A stretch of 64,000 bases of DNA from Clostridium grantii DSM 8605. GTDB lineage: Bacteria > Bacillota > Clostridia > Clostridiales > Clostridiaceae. Shown one piece after another: positions 1-9,617 of this stretch (within the stretch, counting starts at the first letter, position 1; each line of letters begins with the position of its first letter). Both the position numbers and the translations under genes were made by a program. The notes beneath the pieces are model-generated. The model saw only the letters and a list, made by a program, of their open reading frames with translations. It made no database searches and was not told the origin of the DNA. The stretch covers positions 7,589-71,588 of the forward strand of contig NZ_FQXM01000022.1 in the NCBI RefSeq assembly GCF_900129965.1, given 5' to 3'.

Positions 1-1054
1 TAGAATTATAACCTAGAATTAAGTGTTTAATCTCATCTTCATTTTTAGTTTCCAGTGGCATAGGCCAGTGGCCTTTTTCAAATTCTCCCATTGAGCGAAT
101 CATATCACGAATAGGATTTGTAATATTTTGAGATATAAACCAGCTAATAAACATCATTATGATAAGTGCAATAAACAAAGTTAGGTAAATATATTGATTT
201 AATTTACTTGTTTTAATGGTAATAAGGCTACGATCAAACAAAGAGATTATATGCCACCGATTGTAGCCAGTCAAGCATTCATCTAAGACAGAGTATTTTT
301 TGTCATGAACTTTAATAATTTTATTTTTACTAGTATTTGATGGTAAATCTTCAAAGGGGATTTCTCCAATTTGAAATACAAGTTCATTATTTTCATCAAC
401 AATGTATGTAGTCGCAAAAGTTTCTGTGGCAAGGGGAGTAATATTATCAAAAAGAATATTTTTCTTAAAATTAATAGCCAAGTATCCAATTTGTTTTAAG
501 GATTTGTAATTATAGTATTGAGCATATAATGTTATATTTGCTTTCTGATAGGGTTCAGGGTTGCTAATTTCTAAAGGAAATGTATTTGGTTTAGTTAATC
601 TGAAGTACTGTTTTGAATTCATCATTATTTGAAAGTCATTATTATTTTCTGTTAGGTTTTTGAAAGCAGGGAAGGATCTTATGGGATTATATATTTCTCC
701 ATTTAATCCTAGTGCGATAATAGATTTTCTATCAGAACTTGTACTAGGGTGAGTGTCAATTAAAGTTGAGAGTTCCAAAATATTAGCGTCATTAGTTTCT
801 TCCAAAACTTTTTGAAAAGCAGCATTTATACTTTTATCATTAAGCATTGAACTATGAATTATTTTGATATCGTTAATGTTTTCATTTAGTTTTCCGGTAA
901 TAAGGTTTAGTTTTTGAATAACAACATTATCTATTTCATCAGATAGTTCGTCAGAATAAAGTCTAATATTAAGTATTGAAATTACAAGTGCAAGCATAAT
1001 TAGTAGTGCAGTAAAATATAGTGTAATTCTTAAACTAATTTTTTTTATTTTCAA
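1..1054 (-). CDS. Sensor histidine kinase, YesM type, N-terminal part (runs off window)
   Basis: The minus-strand reading frame is open from a TTG start at 1054 to the left edge, so only about 351 N-terminal codons are visible. An AAGGAGGA ribosome binding site lies just upstream of the TTG, which decides the start. Seen: a membrane helix at about residues 8-28, a roughly 250-residue extracellular sensing region, a second helix at about 280-303, then the start of a HAMP linker (NPIRDMI). The kinase catalytic part lies outside the window. Known: YesM/LytS-type kinases of this layout pair with AraC-type regulators and control nearby sugar ABC transporters. Inferred: it senses a carbohydrate and controls the divergent importer at 1287-4998. 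The HAMP and kinase identity rests on layout only. Confidence 0.8.
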   Translation of the reverse strand, partial: MKIKKISLRITLYFTALLIMLALVISILNIRLYSDELSDEIDNVVIQKLNLITGKLNENINDIKIIHSSMLNDKSINAAFQKVLEETNDANILELSTLIDTHPSTSSDRKSIIALGLNGEIYNPIRSFPAFKNLTENNNDFQIMMNSKQYFRLTKPNTFPLEISNPEPYQKANITLYAQYYNYKSLKQIGYLAINFKKNILFDNITPLATETFATTYIVDENNELVFQIGEIPFEDLPSNTSKNKIIKVHDKKYSVLDECLTGYNRWHIISLFDRSLITIKTSKLNQYIYLTLFIALIIMMFISWFISQNITNPIRDMIRSMGEFEKGHWPMPLETKNEDEIKHLILGYNS

Positions 1055-1286
1055 AGAAAATCCTCCTTAATATTAGAGTTTATATTGGTTAGTTTTAATT
1101 ATTTGTTGAGAAGTGTGTAGTTATGTTTATATTATAACAAAAGCATATTAAAATCTGTATACAATTAGAGTGGTTTTATAAATTACGGTAAATATTGATG
1201 ATTAAAAGTCAAAATGGATGATTTTATTAAATAAAGACACATGTGATAATGAATATAACGTAATAGATATGGAAAGAGGGGGCAAA

Positions 1287-2789
1287 ATGACTAGTAAGCT
1301 TCAGTTTAAAGAAATAACAAAAGTATTTCCTGGTGTTAAGGCACTTGACAAAGTTAGTTTTGAAGCCTATGGCGGTAAAGTAACTGCATTAGTTGGTGAA
1401 AATGGGGCAGGAAAATCAACATTACTTAAAGTTCTAAATGGTGATTATTTACCAGATGGTGGTGATTATATTGTTGATGGCGAGTCAAAACATTTTAAGT
1501 CACCAAAAGAAGCTATTGAATTTGGAATCGGTATTATATATCAAGAAAGACAAGTTGTTCCTTATTTAACCGTTGCAGAAAACATTTACATGGACGAGAT
1601 ACCAATTAATAAATTTGGTTTTATTGATTACAGTAAATTAAATTCTATGACAGATGATATTATCGCTGAATTTAATTTGCCAATAAAGTCTTCAGATAAA
1701 ATTAAAGATTTATCAGTGGCTTACCAACAAATGGTTGAAATTATGAAGGTTTATAGAAGAAATCCTAAAATTATAGCCTTTGATGAACCTACTGCCAGTT
1801 TGTCAGAATGTGAAATAGTATCCTTATTTAATATTATTGAAAAACTTAAGGAAAAAGGCAGTATAGTGCTTTATGTATCTCATCGTATGAAAGAAATATT
1901 CCAAATAACTGATCAAGTTATTATTTTAAAAGATGGTTGTTATGTAGATACAGTTAATACAAAAGACATAACTGAAAAAGAAATAGTAGCTAAGATGGTA
2001 GGTAGATCCCTAGGAGATGTTTTTGGACATCTTGATAGAAATGAAGATACAGGAGATGTAATTCTAGAAGCAAAAAATATTACTAATCAATATATAAAGG
2101 ATATATCTTTTAAACTAAGAGCAGGTGAGGTTTTAGGATTTGCAGGACTTGTAGGGGCTGGTCGAACCGAAACCATGAGAGCAATATATGGGGCCGATAA
2201 AATTGAAAAGGGTGAATTAATATTGCATGGCAAGACTGTGACTATTAAGAATCCGGAGCAAGCTATAAGCAATGGTATTGCATTATGTCCTGAAGATAGA
2301 AAAGATGAGGGCATTATTGGAGAAAGATCAATAAAAGAGAATATAAGTATTTCTATATTAAAAAGATTACAGAAAATGTTTTTTATTGATAATAAAGCAG
2401 ATGTTGAATTGGCAGAAGATAGTGTAGTTAAATTAAATGTTAGAACACCAAATATTTATAAAAAGATTCTTGAATTATCAGGAGGTAATCAACAAAAGGT
2501 ATTGTTAGCAAGAGCTTTAGCTACCAATCCAAAAGTTCTAATATTAGATGAACCTACAAAAGGAATTGATGTAGGAGCGAAAGCAGAAATATATAAGATA
2601 ATATTAGATCTTGCTAAAAAGGGTATTGGTGTAATCGTTATTTCATCAGAATTGCCAGAAGTAATGGGTATATCAGATCGAATTATAGTAATGTGTGAGG
2701 GTAAAATTACTGGAGAAGTAACTAGAAATAAAGCTACAGAAGAAGGCATATTGACATTAGCTATGACTGGTATGAGTTGCGAAGCTTAG
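1287..2789 (+). CDS. Sugar ABC transporter ATP-binding protein (RbsA/MglA/AraG family)
   Basis: This 500-residue protein has two fused ABC cassettes and powers monosaccharide import at the inner face of the membrane. Cassette 1 has Walker A GENGAGKST at 37-45, a degenerate signature (LSVAYQQ) and Walker B IIAFDEPT. Cassette 2 has the degenerate Walker A GLVGAGRTE usual in this family, signature LSGGNQQK and Walker B VLILDEPT. The ATG at 1287 follows GAGGGGGC at good spacing and gives the normal family length; an in-frame ATG at 1218 lacks a good site. It is followed by a permease and a binding protein in the same direction. The binding protein resembles AraF, so L-arabinose or a similar sugar is the likeliest substrate. 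Confidence 0.93.
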   Translation: MTSKLQFKEITKVFPGVKALDKVSFEAYGGKVTALVGENGAGKSTLLKVLNGDYLPDGGDYIVDGESKHFKSPKEAIEFGIGIIYQERQVVPYLTVAENIYMDEIPINKFGFIDYSKLNSMTDDIIAEFNLPIKSSDKIKDLSVAYQQMVEIMKVYRRNPKIIAFDEPTASLSECEIVSLFNIIEKLKEKGSIVLYVSHRMKEIFQITDQVIILKDGCYVDTVNTKDITEKEIVAKMVGRSLGDVFGHLDRNEDTGDVILEAKNITNQYIKDISFKLRAGEVLGFAGLVGAGRTETMRAIYGADKIEKGELILHGKTVTIKNPEQAISNGIALCPEDRKDEGIIGERSIKENISISILKRLQKMFFIDNKADVELAEDSVVKLNVRTPNIYKKILELSGGNQQKVLLARALATNPKVLILDEPTKGIDVGAKAEIYKIILDLAKKGIGVIVISSELPEVMGISDRIIVMCEGKITGEVTRNKATEEGILTLAMTGMSCEA

Positions 2790-2864
2790 AATTTTGATAT
2801 TGCTAGATAATTTTATATTAATATTAGCTACGGGTGTTATGAGCTAGAAAGGTGGAGGAAAGAT

Positions 2865-3866
2865 ATGGAGGCAAAAAGTAAAGGTTTAAAAAATAATGAA
2901 ATGCTAAAAAGTATTTTAAAATCAGATAAATTAGGTCTTATGATTGCATTGATTATTATCGTGTGTGTATTTAATTTTTTAACTGGAGGAAAGTTTTTTA
3001 CAGGAAGTAATATAATAAATGTTTTAATTGCATCAGCTATTGTGGGGTTAGTAACCATAGGTGAAAGTTTCTTACTGATTTCTGGACAAGTAGATTTATC
3101 ACCTGGTTCAGTAGCAGCATTTTCAGGAGTGCTAGTTGCTTTATTCTTATCTATAGGTATGAATGTTTGGATTGCAATTATTTTGGTTATAATATGCGGA
3201 ATGTTAGTAGGGGTATTTAATTCAATGCTTGTTACCAAGTTTAAATTTGAACCTTTTATTGGAACATTGGCAACTATGTCTATATTTAGAGGTTTTGCAT
3301 TCATCTTATGTGGAGGAAAAGCTATATTTATCACAAATCCAACCCTTTTAAAAATTGGAGTTGGTAGGATTCTTGGAATTCCTATTCCAGTAGTTATTTT
3401 CTTCATTTTGTTTATAGTATTTGCTCTTGTAAGTAGCAAAACAAGATTTGGACGTTCTGTTTATATGATTGGTGGTAACGCTAATGCTGCAAGACTAGCA
3501 GGAATAAATGCTTTTAATGTTAGGACAAAGTTATATATGTTGACTTCAGCATTTGCAGCTATTGGAGGTATTATACTTGCAGCTAGAATGAGTACAGGTC
3601 AACCAAGTGCTAGTGTTGGTCTTGAGTTTGATGCAGTAACAGCTGCAGTACTTGGTGGTATTGCCATGGGTGGTGGTATAGGTAGTCTTAGTGGGGCACT
3701 TATTGGACTTTTTATTATGCAAGGTTTTAATAATGGACTAATGATGTTAAATGTTCAATCTTTCTGGCAAACAGTGGCTAAAGGTATTTTATTGATTGCT
3801 GCATTATCTTTTGATTACTATAGAAATCGGCAAAGAGAGCAAGCAGAAAAACAGTCAATAGCATAA
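2865..3866 (+). CDS. Sugar ABC transporter permease (RbsC/AraH family)
   Basis: A 333-residue, very hydrophobic protein with about eight to ten membrane segments. The BPD_transp_2 family segment is recognisable around GQVDLSPGSVAAFSG (residues 75-90) and GGIAMGGGIGSLSGALIG (about 265-282), the stretches that usually contact the ATPase and line the channel. The start ATG follows GGTGGAGGA. It sits 75 nt after the ATPase gene and 64 nt before the lipoprotein gene, so the three form one importer operon. The C-terminus is charged (YRNRQREQAEKQ). Substrate is inferred from the neighbouring AraF-like binding protein, not from this sequence. Confidence 0.92.
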   Translation: MEAKSKGLKNNEMLKSILKSDKLGLMIALIIIVCVFNFLTGGKFFTGSNIINVLIASAIVGLVTIGESFLLISGQVDLSPGSVAAFSGVLVALFLSIGMNVWIAIILVIICGMLVGVFNSMLVTKFKFEPFIGTLATMSIFRGFAFILCGGKAIFITNPTLLKIGVGRILGIPIPVVIFFILFIVFALVSSKTRFGRSVYMIGGNANAARLAGINAFNVRTKLYMLTSAFAAIGGIILAARMSTGQPSASVGLEFDAVTAAVLGGIAMGGGIGSLSGALIGLFIMQGFNNGLMMLNVQSFWQTVAKGILLIAALSFDYYRNRQREQAEKQSIA

Positions 3867-3930
3867 ATAATTCAATTGTTAATTGATCTCACTATGAGGT
3901 ACAATAATAAAATCAAGGGGGAATTTTAAA

Positions 3931-4998
3931 ATGAAAAAAATCATGTCATTATTACTTGCTACAGCATTGGTATCATCATTATTTGTAGGTTGTTCAAAAG
4001 AATCGGAGACTACTAACGTAGCTGCAAATTCATCAACTAAAGAAATTACAGCAGAAACAACAGATGCACCAGTAATTGCTTATATTTGTAAGGATTTATC
4101 CCAAGAATGGTTTGTTGGAACATCTACTGCAATGCAACAAACTGGAAAAAGCTTAGGAGCCAAAGATGTAATTCTTTTTGATACTGCTATGTCGCCTGAC
4201 AAGTATATGACAGCTCTTGACTCAGCTATTTCTCAAGGTGTTGACGTATTAATTGTTTGCCCACCAGACCAACAATTAAGTGATATAACAGTTCAAAGAT
4301 GTAAAGAAGCTGGTATCAAAGTTATGGCAGATGATGATGGTCTTATTGATAAAGATGGAAAACATATCGCACCAGCGCTTGAACTTGATGCTTATGTAGT
4401 TGGAGCAAGTCAAGGAGAATGGTTAGCAAAATATTATGCAGATAATAAACTTGCAGAGCAATCTGATACAACAGCTTATATGGTTATGACAATGAATGAA
4501 GTATCCTCTTGTGTACCAAGAAGTGAAGGAGCTAAGGATACATTTTTGAAAAATGTTAGTACTTTCCCTGAAGACAAAGTAATCGAAGCTAACTATGATG
4601 GTACATCAGATAAAGGATTTAACGTTGTAGCTGCAACAATTACAGCTAATCCTGGTATTAAAAACTGGATTATTACAGCTCCAAATGATGAGGGTGCACA
4701 AGGTGCAACAAGAGCACTTGAACAAGCTGGTATTGATAAAGATGCTTGTGTTGTAGGACTTGGTGGATACCTTGCTATTGATGAATTTGCTAAAGATTAT
4801 TCAGCATTTAAAGCAGCAGCTTACATTGACCCTTTAATGGATGGTAAAATAGCAGCAACTGCAGCAATGAAATGGGCAACAGATGATGTAGTTCCTTATG
4901 ATGAATACAAAAAAGATGGTGAAGAGTTTGGAATATATCCATTTGGTGCAGTAATGGCAGATAAATCAAACTATAAAACTGTAATGCCAGCTAAATAG
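3931..4998 (+). CDS. Sugar-binding lipoprotein of ABC transporter, AraF-like
   Basis: A 355-residue periplasmic-binding-protein-fold lipoprotein. The signal peptide ends in lipobox LFVGC, with C21 as the lipidated residue. The mature part is collinear with AraF, the L-arabinose binding protein: an early SQEWF, then DSAISQGVDVLIVCPPD, ADDDGLIDKDGK, a central NEVSSCVPR and the distal PNDEGAQGATRALE. It captures sugar outside the membrane and hands it to the permease at 2865. Gene order is ATPase-permease-binding protein, the reverse of E. coli araFGH. A tetranucleotide repeat and a terminator follow. The arabinose assignment is an inference from remembered AraF landmarks; a related pentose or hexose is possible. 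Confidence 0.88.
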   Translation: MKKIMSLLLATALVSSLFVGCSKESETTNVAANSSTKEITAETTDAPVIAYICKDLSQEWFVGTSTAMQQTGKSLGAKDVILFDTAMSPDKYMTALDSAISQGVDVLIVCPPDQQLSDITVQRCKEAGIKVMADDDGLIDKDGKHIAPALELDAYVVGASQGEWLAKYYADNKLAEQSDTTAYMVMTMNEVSSCVPRSEGAKDTFLKNVSTFPEDKVIEANYDGTSDKGFNVVAATITANPGIKNWIITAPNDEGAQGATRALEQAGIDKDACVVGLGGYLAIDEFAKDYSAFKAAAYIDPLMDGKIAATAAMKWATDDVVPYDEYKKDGEEFGIYPFGAVMADKSNYKTVMPAK

Positions 4999-5016
4999 GA
5001 TAAAAGCTAATATACG

Positions 5017-5059
<43 letters not shown>

Positions 5060-5070
5060 CTAGTTTTATT

Positions 5071-5106
5071 AAAAAGGAATTTACTTTAAAGTAAGTTCCT
5101 TTTTAA
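5071..5106 (+). terminator. Rho-independent terminator of the sugar ABC operon
   Basis: An inverted repeat AAAAAGGAA..TTAC / GTAA..TTCCTTTTT with a short TTTAAA loop, ending in a T run. It probably also serves the convergent pucR-type gene. Confidence 0.85.
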
Positions 5107-5145
5107 TTTAATGGTAAAACCATATAGAAATAACATTGTAAGTAT

Positions 5146-6390
5146 TTAAACTTGTAGATTAATAAATCTTTTTATTTTAATACATAATAATATATTAAAG
5201 CATGTATTAGCATCTTTTAAATCAATATCTAAAATTTCTTCGATTTTTGTGATTCGATATTTTAAAGTATTTCTATGAATGAAAAGAATGTCCGCAGTTT
5301 TACTAACGTTTTGATTTTCTAATAATAGAATTTCTAAGGTTTTAACAAGTTCAGAAGAATTATTTGCATCATAGTTTACTAATGGTGCTAGGTATTCTTC
5401 ATATAAAGAGGTCAATTCCTTTTTATTTTCAACTTGGAAAAATAAACGATATATCCCTAGGCTTTTATATGTTTTAATTGAATCTCTTCTATTGCACATA
5501 TTTAAAATCTTTAAGGCTTTGTCAGCTTGTTCCACACTTTCTTTAAGTTTTTTTAGTTCATTGCATACCCCGCCTATACCTATACTCACAGTCATACCAG
5601 GTAAAGAGTTACTTATTTTATCTTTTATTTCTTCTAAAATAAAAGTTACTTCTCTTTCTTTGTCGTTTTTAGCTTTTGTATCAATAATTAGATCTTTATG
5701 ATCAAGTGGAATTATGCAGGTAAAGGAGTCACTTTGATTCATGGTAAGAGCTGATTTTTTATGCATGTCCATTGTATTTGATATGATTTGTTTAAGGATT
5801 CGCTTGCATTCTAAAATTTCTGATTCGTTAGTAAGTTTATTTCTCTTTATATATTTTGAAAAATCATCAATATCAATGATTGCGGTTATATATGCTTTTT
5901 TAGTATTATATCCATGAAAAATAGCTCTATTTAACATTTCTTCATTATATTCTTCATATATAATATCTTTCATAAGACTATTGAGAGATTCATTTTGCAT
6001 TTGCTTAGTGAATATGGCTTTAGAAATAATTTGAGTTAAATTTATTAGCTTAACTTCGAAAGGAATCTCAAAAATGGGGAATTTCAATTCATTGGCTAAA
6101 TCAATTAATTCATTGGGAATACTTTTTATATAGGGTCCAATATTAATAACTAATCCAGAAAGATTTTTATTATTTATTTCTACTAATAAATCTACAAGTT
6201 GTTTATTACCATTTTTTAAACCAACTCCGGTTATAAATATTAATTCCCCACCATTAACCCACTCGCTAACTTCAGGTACATCTACAATATGCACCCATCT
6301 AACACTTCTATCTAAACCATTTTCTCCCGCTACTAATTTTAAATTTTCCATACCGGGCAGCTTTGAAATATCTCTACAATTAATATACAT
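5146..6390 (-). CDS. PucR-family transcriptional regulator
   Basis: A 414-residue cytoplasmic regulator. The N-terminal PucR ligand-sensing domain (about 1-120) contains VRWVHIVDVPEVSEWVNGGE, a family hallmark. The middle is a degenerate GGDEF-like region (FTCIIPL; VSIGIGG). The C-terminal HTH_30 carries LLENQNVSKTADILFIHRNT followed by LKYRITKIEE (about 365-400). The ATG at 6390 follows AAAGGTGG; an upstream in-frame TTG at 6420 precedes that site and is unlikely. Known: PucR-type proteins sense small nitrogenous compounds such as purines, proline or GABA and activate catabolic genes. Inferred: it controls the divergent dehydrogenase and aminotransferase genes. Confidence 0.93.
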   Translation of the reverse strand: MYINCRDISKLPGMENLKLVAGENGLDRSVRWVHIVDVPEVSEWVNGGELIFITGVGLKNGNKQLVDLLVEINNKNLSGLVINIGPYIKSIPNELIDLANELKFPIFEIPFEVKLINLTQIISKAIFTKQMQNESLNSLMKDIIYEEYNEEMLNRAIFHGYNTKKAYITAIIDIDDFSKYIKRNKLTNESEILECKRILKQIISNTMDMHKKSALTMNQSDSFTCIIPLDHKDLIIDTKAKNDKEREVTFILEEIKDKISNSLPGMTVSIGIGGVCNELKKLKESVEQADKALKILNMCNRRDSIKTYKSLGIYRLFFQVENKKELTSLYEEYLAPLVNYDANNSSELVKTLEILLLENQNVSKTADILFIHRNTLKYRITKIEEILDIDLKDANTCFNILLCIKIKRFINLQV

Positions 6391-6718
6391 TAGGGCACCA
6401 CCTTTCTTAAATATTAACAATATAATATATATATAGGTAATATATTATCATATTTTAAATAAACTTCATAATTGTTTTTCGGATTGTCAAGCAATATAAA
6501 AATAAAATATCAAAAAATTGAACAAAAATTGGAAGTGAATTTTGTACTGTATAGACAATAGTCAATATGATAAGAAAATGATAAATTAAATATAGAAGGA
6601 TTAATAAAAGTAATAGGCGTCATAGATACATAAAATTTTTTACTTATGCTACATTAAACAAAATTATAAGAGGTTTAAATTCTAAAAATATAAATTTATA
6701 AATATAGGAGGTGAGTAT
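6391..6718. other. Divergent intergenic region, pucR-type gene / dehydrogenase
   Basis: 328 nt of very AT-rich DNA between divergent genes. It presumably holds both promoters and the PucR-type operator. I find no full-consensus promoter or clear long palindrome to mark. Confidence 0.5.
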
Positions 6719-7864
6719 ATGAACTTATTTGTAAGTCCTTCAAAAATATTATATGGAGAAGGTAGCTTAAATAAAGCTGGAGAAGAAGCGGCTTTATTCG
6801 GTGAAAAAGTAATGATTGTTACAGGTAAAAGTTCTTGTAAGAAATTCGGTATATTAGATAAGCTTATAAAAATTCTAGAAGATGCTCAATTAAAAGTGGT
6901 GATATTTGATAAAGTTGAATCAGACCCAAGTGTATTTACAGTAGAAGAAGGGTTAGCAATTGCTAAAGAATCAAAGTGTGATTCAATAATTGCTATTGGG
7001 GGAGGAAGTCCTATAGATGCGGCAAAAGCCATTGCAATAATGCTTACTAATGAAGGTGATTTAGCGAGTTTTCAAAAACAAAAACCTAGTGTGAAATGTA
7101 AACCACTAATAGCTATTCCTACTACCGCTGGCACAGGAAGTGAAGTTTCAAAATATCTTGTTATCACTGATACTGTTAATAAAATCAAAATGCTTATAGG
7201 TGGAGAAAATTGTGTTCCGGAGGTAGCAATTTTAGACCCTATAGTTACATTAACCATGCCAGCAAATGTGACAGGAACTACTGGGATGGATGCTTTAACT
7301 CATGCAATAGAAGCTTTTATTTCCCAAAAAGCACAACCTTTAACAAATATGTATGCTTTAAAAGCTATAACTTTATTATCTCAAAATTTAGTTAAAGCTA
7401 TGAAAAATGGCGATAATTTAGAAACACGAAGTAATATGTTATTAGGTCAAATGTATGCAGGATTAGCTTTCAGCAATGCATCCGTTGCTTTGGTACATTC
7501 TATGTCTAGACCACTAGGAGCGTATTTTGGAATCCCACATGGTATGGCCAATGCAATCCTTTTACCAAAAGTTATGGAATTCAATAGAGCGGCTTGCCCA
7601 GAAAAATTTGCTGAAGTAGCGAAAGCTATGGGAGAAAATATTGATAATTTAACAATAAGAGAATCTAGCATGAAAGCAATACAAGCCATCATTAATTTAT
7701 ATGACGATACTTTTTTACCTAAAAAATTAAGTGCTATAGGGGTTACTAAAGATAAAATACCAACAATGGCAAAAGACGCATTTAACAGTGTAAGCACGAG
7801 CTTTAATCCATGCAAACCAAAGCTAGAAGATGTTATTTCTTTGTATGAAAGTATTTACGATTAG
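6719..7864 (+). CDS. Iron-containing (type III) alcohol dehydrogenase
   Basis: A 381-residue NAD(P)-dependent reductase/dehydrogenase of the Fe-ADH superfamily. Seen: the nucleotide-binding GGGSPIDAAKA at about 94-104, TTAGTGSEVS near 137-146, and the metal-binding Asp/His set in GMDALTHAIEAF, VHSMSRPLGA and PHGMANA. Length is normal. The start follows ATAGGAGGTGAG. Together with the aminotransferase 168 nt downstream and the PucR-type regulator, it probably reduces the aldehyde made by transamination to an alcohol. Candidates are sulfoacetaldehyde to isethionate, succinic semialdehyde to 4-hydroxybutyrate, or malonic semialdehyde to 3-hydroxypropionate; the sequence does not decide. The last codons and stop are the first unit of a short tandem repeat. 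Confidence 0.92.
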   Translation: MNLFVSPSKILYGEGSLNKAGEEAALFGEKVMIVTGKSSCKKFGILDKLIKILEDAQLKVVIFDKVESDPSVFTVEEGLAIAKESKCDSIIAIGGGSPIDAAKAIAIMLTNEGDLASFQKQKPSVKCKPLIAIPTTAGTGSEVSKYLVITDTVNKIKMLIGGENCVPEVAILDPIVTLTMPANVTGTTGMDALTHAIEAFISQKAQPLTNMYALKAITLLSQNLVKAMKNGDNLETRSNMLLGQMYAGLAFSNASVALVHSMSRPLGAYFGIPHGMANAILLPKVMEFNRAACPEKFAEVAKAMGENIDNLTIRESSMKAIQAIINLYDDTFLPKKLSAIGVTKDKIPTMAKDAFNSVSTSFNPCKPKLEDVISLYESIYD

Positions 7865-7947
7865 GGACTTTACGTTACGATTAGGGACGGTTCTTACGAT
7901 TAGGGACGGTTCATGATAATTAATCATTTGGAAATGGGGGACGGTTC
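7855..7947 (+). repeat. GGGACGGTTC repeat cluster, partly tandem
   Basis: Two perfect 19-bp copies of TTACGATTAGGGACGGTTC lie back to back at 7875-7893 and 7894-7912. A shorter version at 7855-7868 is the end of the dehydrogenase gene itself (codons TAC GAT TAG, then GGAC). A further GGGGGACGGTTC is at 7936-7947. Related copies occur at 9361-9370 and, inverted, at 10675-10686, on both sides of the RAYT-like transposase gene. Confidence 0.9.
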
Positions 7948-8031
7948 ATTAAAATTTGGAAAATTGGTAAATTAAAAGTAAAAAAATTAAGAGTGGTTGT
8001 TAATAGATATAATATAATTGGGGGCTATAAA

Positions 8032-9360
8032 ATGAGTGATAAAATAAAAGAAAATAGCAAGAAGTATAATTTGCATTCATGGAGTGCACAAGGAAAATTG
8101 AATCCTACTGTAGTTACAGATGCAAAAGGAATTTACTTTTGGGATGATAAAGGAAATAAATACTTTGATATGTCTTCCCAATTAGTAAATATGAATATTG
8201 GGCACGGTAATAAAAAAGTCATAGAAGCTATTAAATTTCAAGCAGATAAATTGACATATATAGCACCTGGATATGCTATTGATGTAAAATCTGAATTAGC
8301 AGAAAAAATTATTGAAATTGCACCAGATAACATGGGAAAAGTGTTTTTTACGTTAGGTGGAACAGATGCAAATGAAAATGCTATTAAAATTGCTAAAATG
8401 TATACTGGTAGAAATAAAGTATTCTCACGATATAGATCCTACCATGGTTCAACTTATGGATCAGCAAATTTAACGGGTGAACCAAGAAGATACGTAAGTG
8501 AACCTGGAATACCGGGTTTTATAAAATTCTTTGATCCATATATTTATAGAGAATCTATTGCCTTCAATAGTGAGGAAGAGGCAACAGTATTTTATCTGGC
8601 TAAATTGAGAGAACAAATAGTTTATGAAAATTCTACCACTGTTGCTGCAATTTTTTTAGAAACAGTAACAGGAAGTAATGGGGTAATAATACCACCAAAA
8701 GGTTATCTCAAAGGGATTAGAGATATATGCGATGAGTTTGGCATAATGATGGTATGCGATGAAGTAATGTGTGGATACGGTAGAACAGGGACATGGTTTG
8801 CTTGCGATAATTGGGATGTAAAACCAGACATGATAACTTTTGCAAAAGGTATAACATGTGGATATGTACCATTAGGCGGAGTTTTAGTAAGTAAGGACAT
8901 AGCCGGATTCTTTAACGACAATCCATTAATGTGCGGATTAACTTACAGTGGTCATCCAATAGGATGTGCAGCAGGTTTGGCTACATTAGAAGTATATAAA
9001 GAAGAAAAACTAATAGAAAATTCAAAGTCAATGGGAAAAGTTCTAGGAGAAGAATTAGAAATATTAAAAACAAAACATAAGTCAGTAGGTGACGTAAGAT
9101 ATATTGGTTTATTCTCTTCTATAGAATTAATAAAAAATACTGTAACACGTGAAGCTCTAGTACCATACGGAAAAGACCCAGAAGGGATTATGGGTAAAAT
9201 CTTAGGTATGTTAAAAGAAAAAGGATTTTCAACATATACTCATGAAAATATAATAATAGTAGCACCACCATTAATTATAAAAGAAGAAGAAATCAAAGAA
9301 GCAATGGCAATCATGGATGAAGTATTGGATTATGTTGATAGTTTGGTAGTAGAAGATTGA
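8032..9360 (+). CDS. Class III PLP-dependent aminotransferase
   Basis: A 442-residue fold-type I aminotransferase. Seen: the phosphate-binding GGTDANENAIK at about 110-120, RSYHGSTYGS, the cofactor aspartate in MMVCDEVMCGYGRTG (about 238-252) and the Schiff-base lysine in TFAKGITCGY (about 275). The ATG at 8032 follows TTGGGGGC; an in-frame GTG at 7993 has no ribosome binding site. Known relatives include taurine, beta-alanine and GABA aminotransferases. The dehydrogenase gene upstream and a TauA/SsuA-like binding-protein remnant downstream make an omega-amino acid or taurine substrate plausible, but this is inference. The stop codon is followed directly by GGGACGGTTC. Confidence 0.92.
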   Translation: MSDKIKENSKKYNLHSWSAQGKLNPTVVTDAKGIYFWDDKGNKYFDMSSQLVNMNIGHGNKKVIEAIKFQADKLTYIAPGYAIDVKSELAEKIIEIAPDNMGKVFFTLGGTDANENAIKIAKMYTGRNKVFSRYRSYHGSTYGSANLTGEPRRYVSEPGIPGFIKFFDPYIYRESIAFNSEEEATVFYLAKLREQIVYENSTTVAAIFLETVTGSNGVIIPPKGYLKGIRDICDEFGIMMVCDEVMCGYGRTGTWFACDNWDVKPDMITFAKGITCGYVPLGGVLVSKDIAGFFNDNPLMCGLTYSGHPIGCAAGLATLEVYKEEKLIENSKSMGKVLGEELEILKTKHKSVGDVRYIGLFSSIELIKNTVTREALVPYGKDPEGIMGKILGMLKEKGFSTYTHENIIIVAPPLIIKEEEIKEAMAIMDEVLDYVDSLVVED

Positions 9361-9370
9361 GGGACGGTTC
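9361..9370 (+). repeat. GGGACGGTTC repeat copy
   Basis: A single copy that begins at the base after the TGA stop of the aminotransferase gene, in the same orientation as the cluster at 7855-7947. Confidence 0.85.
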
Positions 9371-9397
9371 AGAATAATAGCAAAATTACGAATTAGT

Positions 9398-9432
9398 AAA
9401 AAATCAGTTTGATTAAGACTGATTTTTTGCTT
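9398..9432 (+). terminator. Terminator after the aminotransferase gene
   Basis: Perfect 11-bp stem AAAAAATCAGT / ACTGATTTTTT with a 9-nt loop and a T-rich tail. It could work in both directions. Confidence 0.88.
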
Positions 9433-9617
9433 TTTTAAAGAAAAAAAGTAAGTACTGTTTTTGGTGTAAATAGTATAGTTAATTAATGGAAATGTGAAAT
9501 AATATTTTATAAGCTTGTCCTAATAGGGAACAGATTAAGATAGTTAGCAAATTAGCTTTTTTAAAATTAGAATTATAATATAAAGTCAAAAAATAAAATT
9601 TAAAGTTTTATTTAAAA

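Noticed and set aside
2837..3439. 200-codon minus-strand frame inside the sugar permease gene
   Set aside because: Antisense of a clear RbsC-type gene; composition (Ile/Pro/Asn/Thr) is what an antisense frame of a membrane protein gives.
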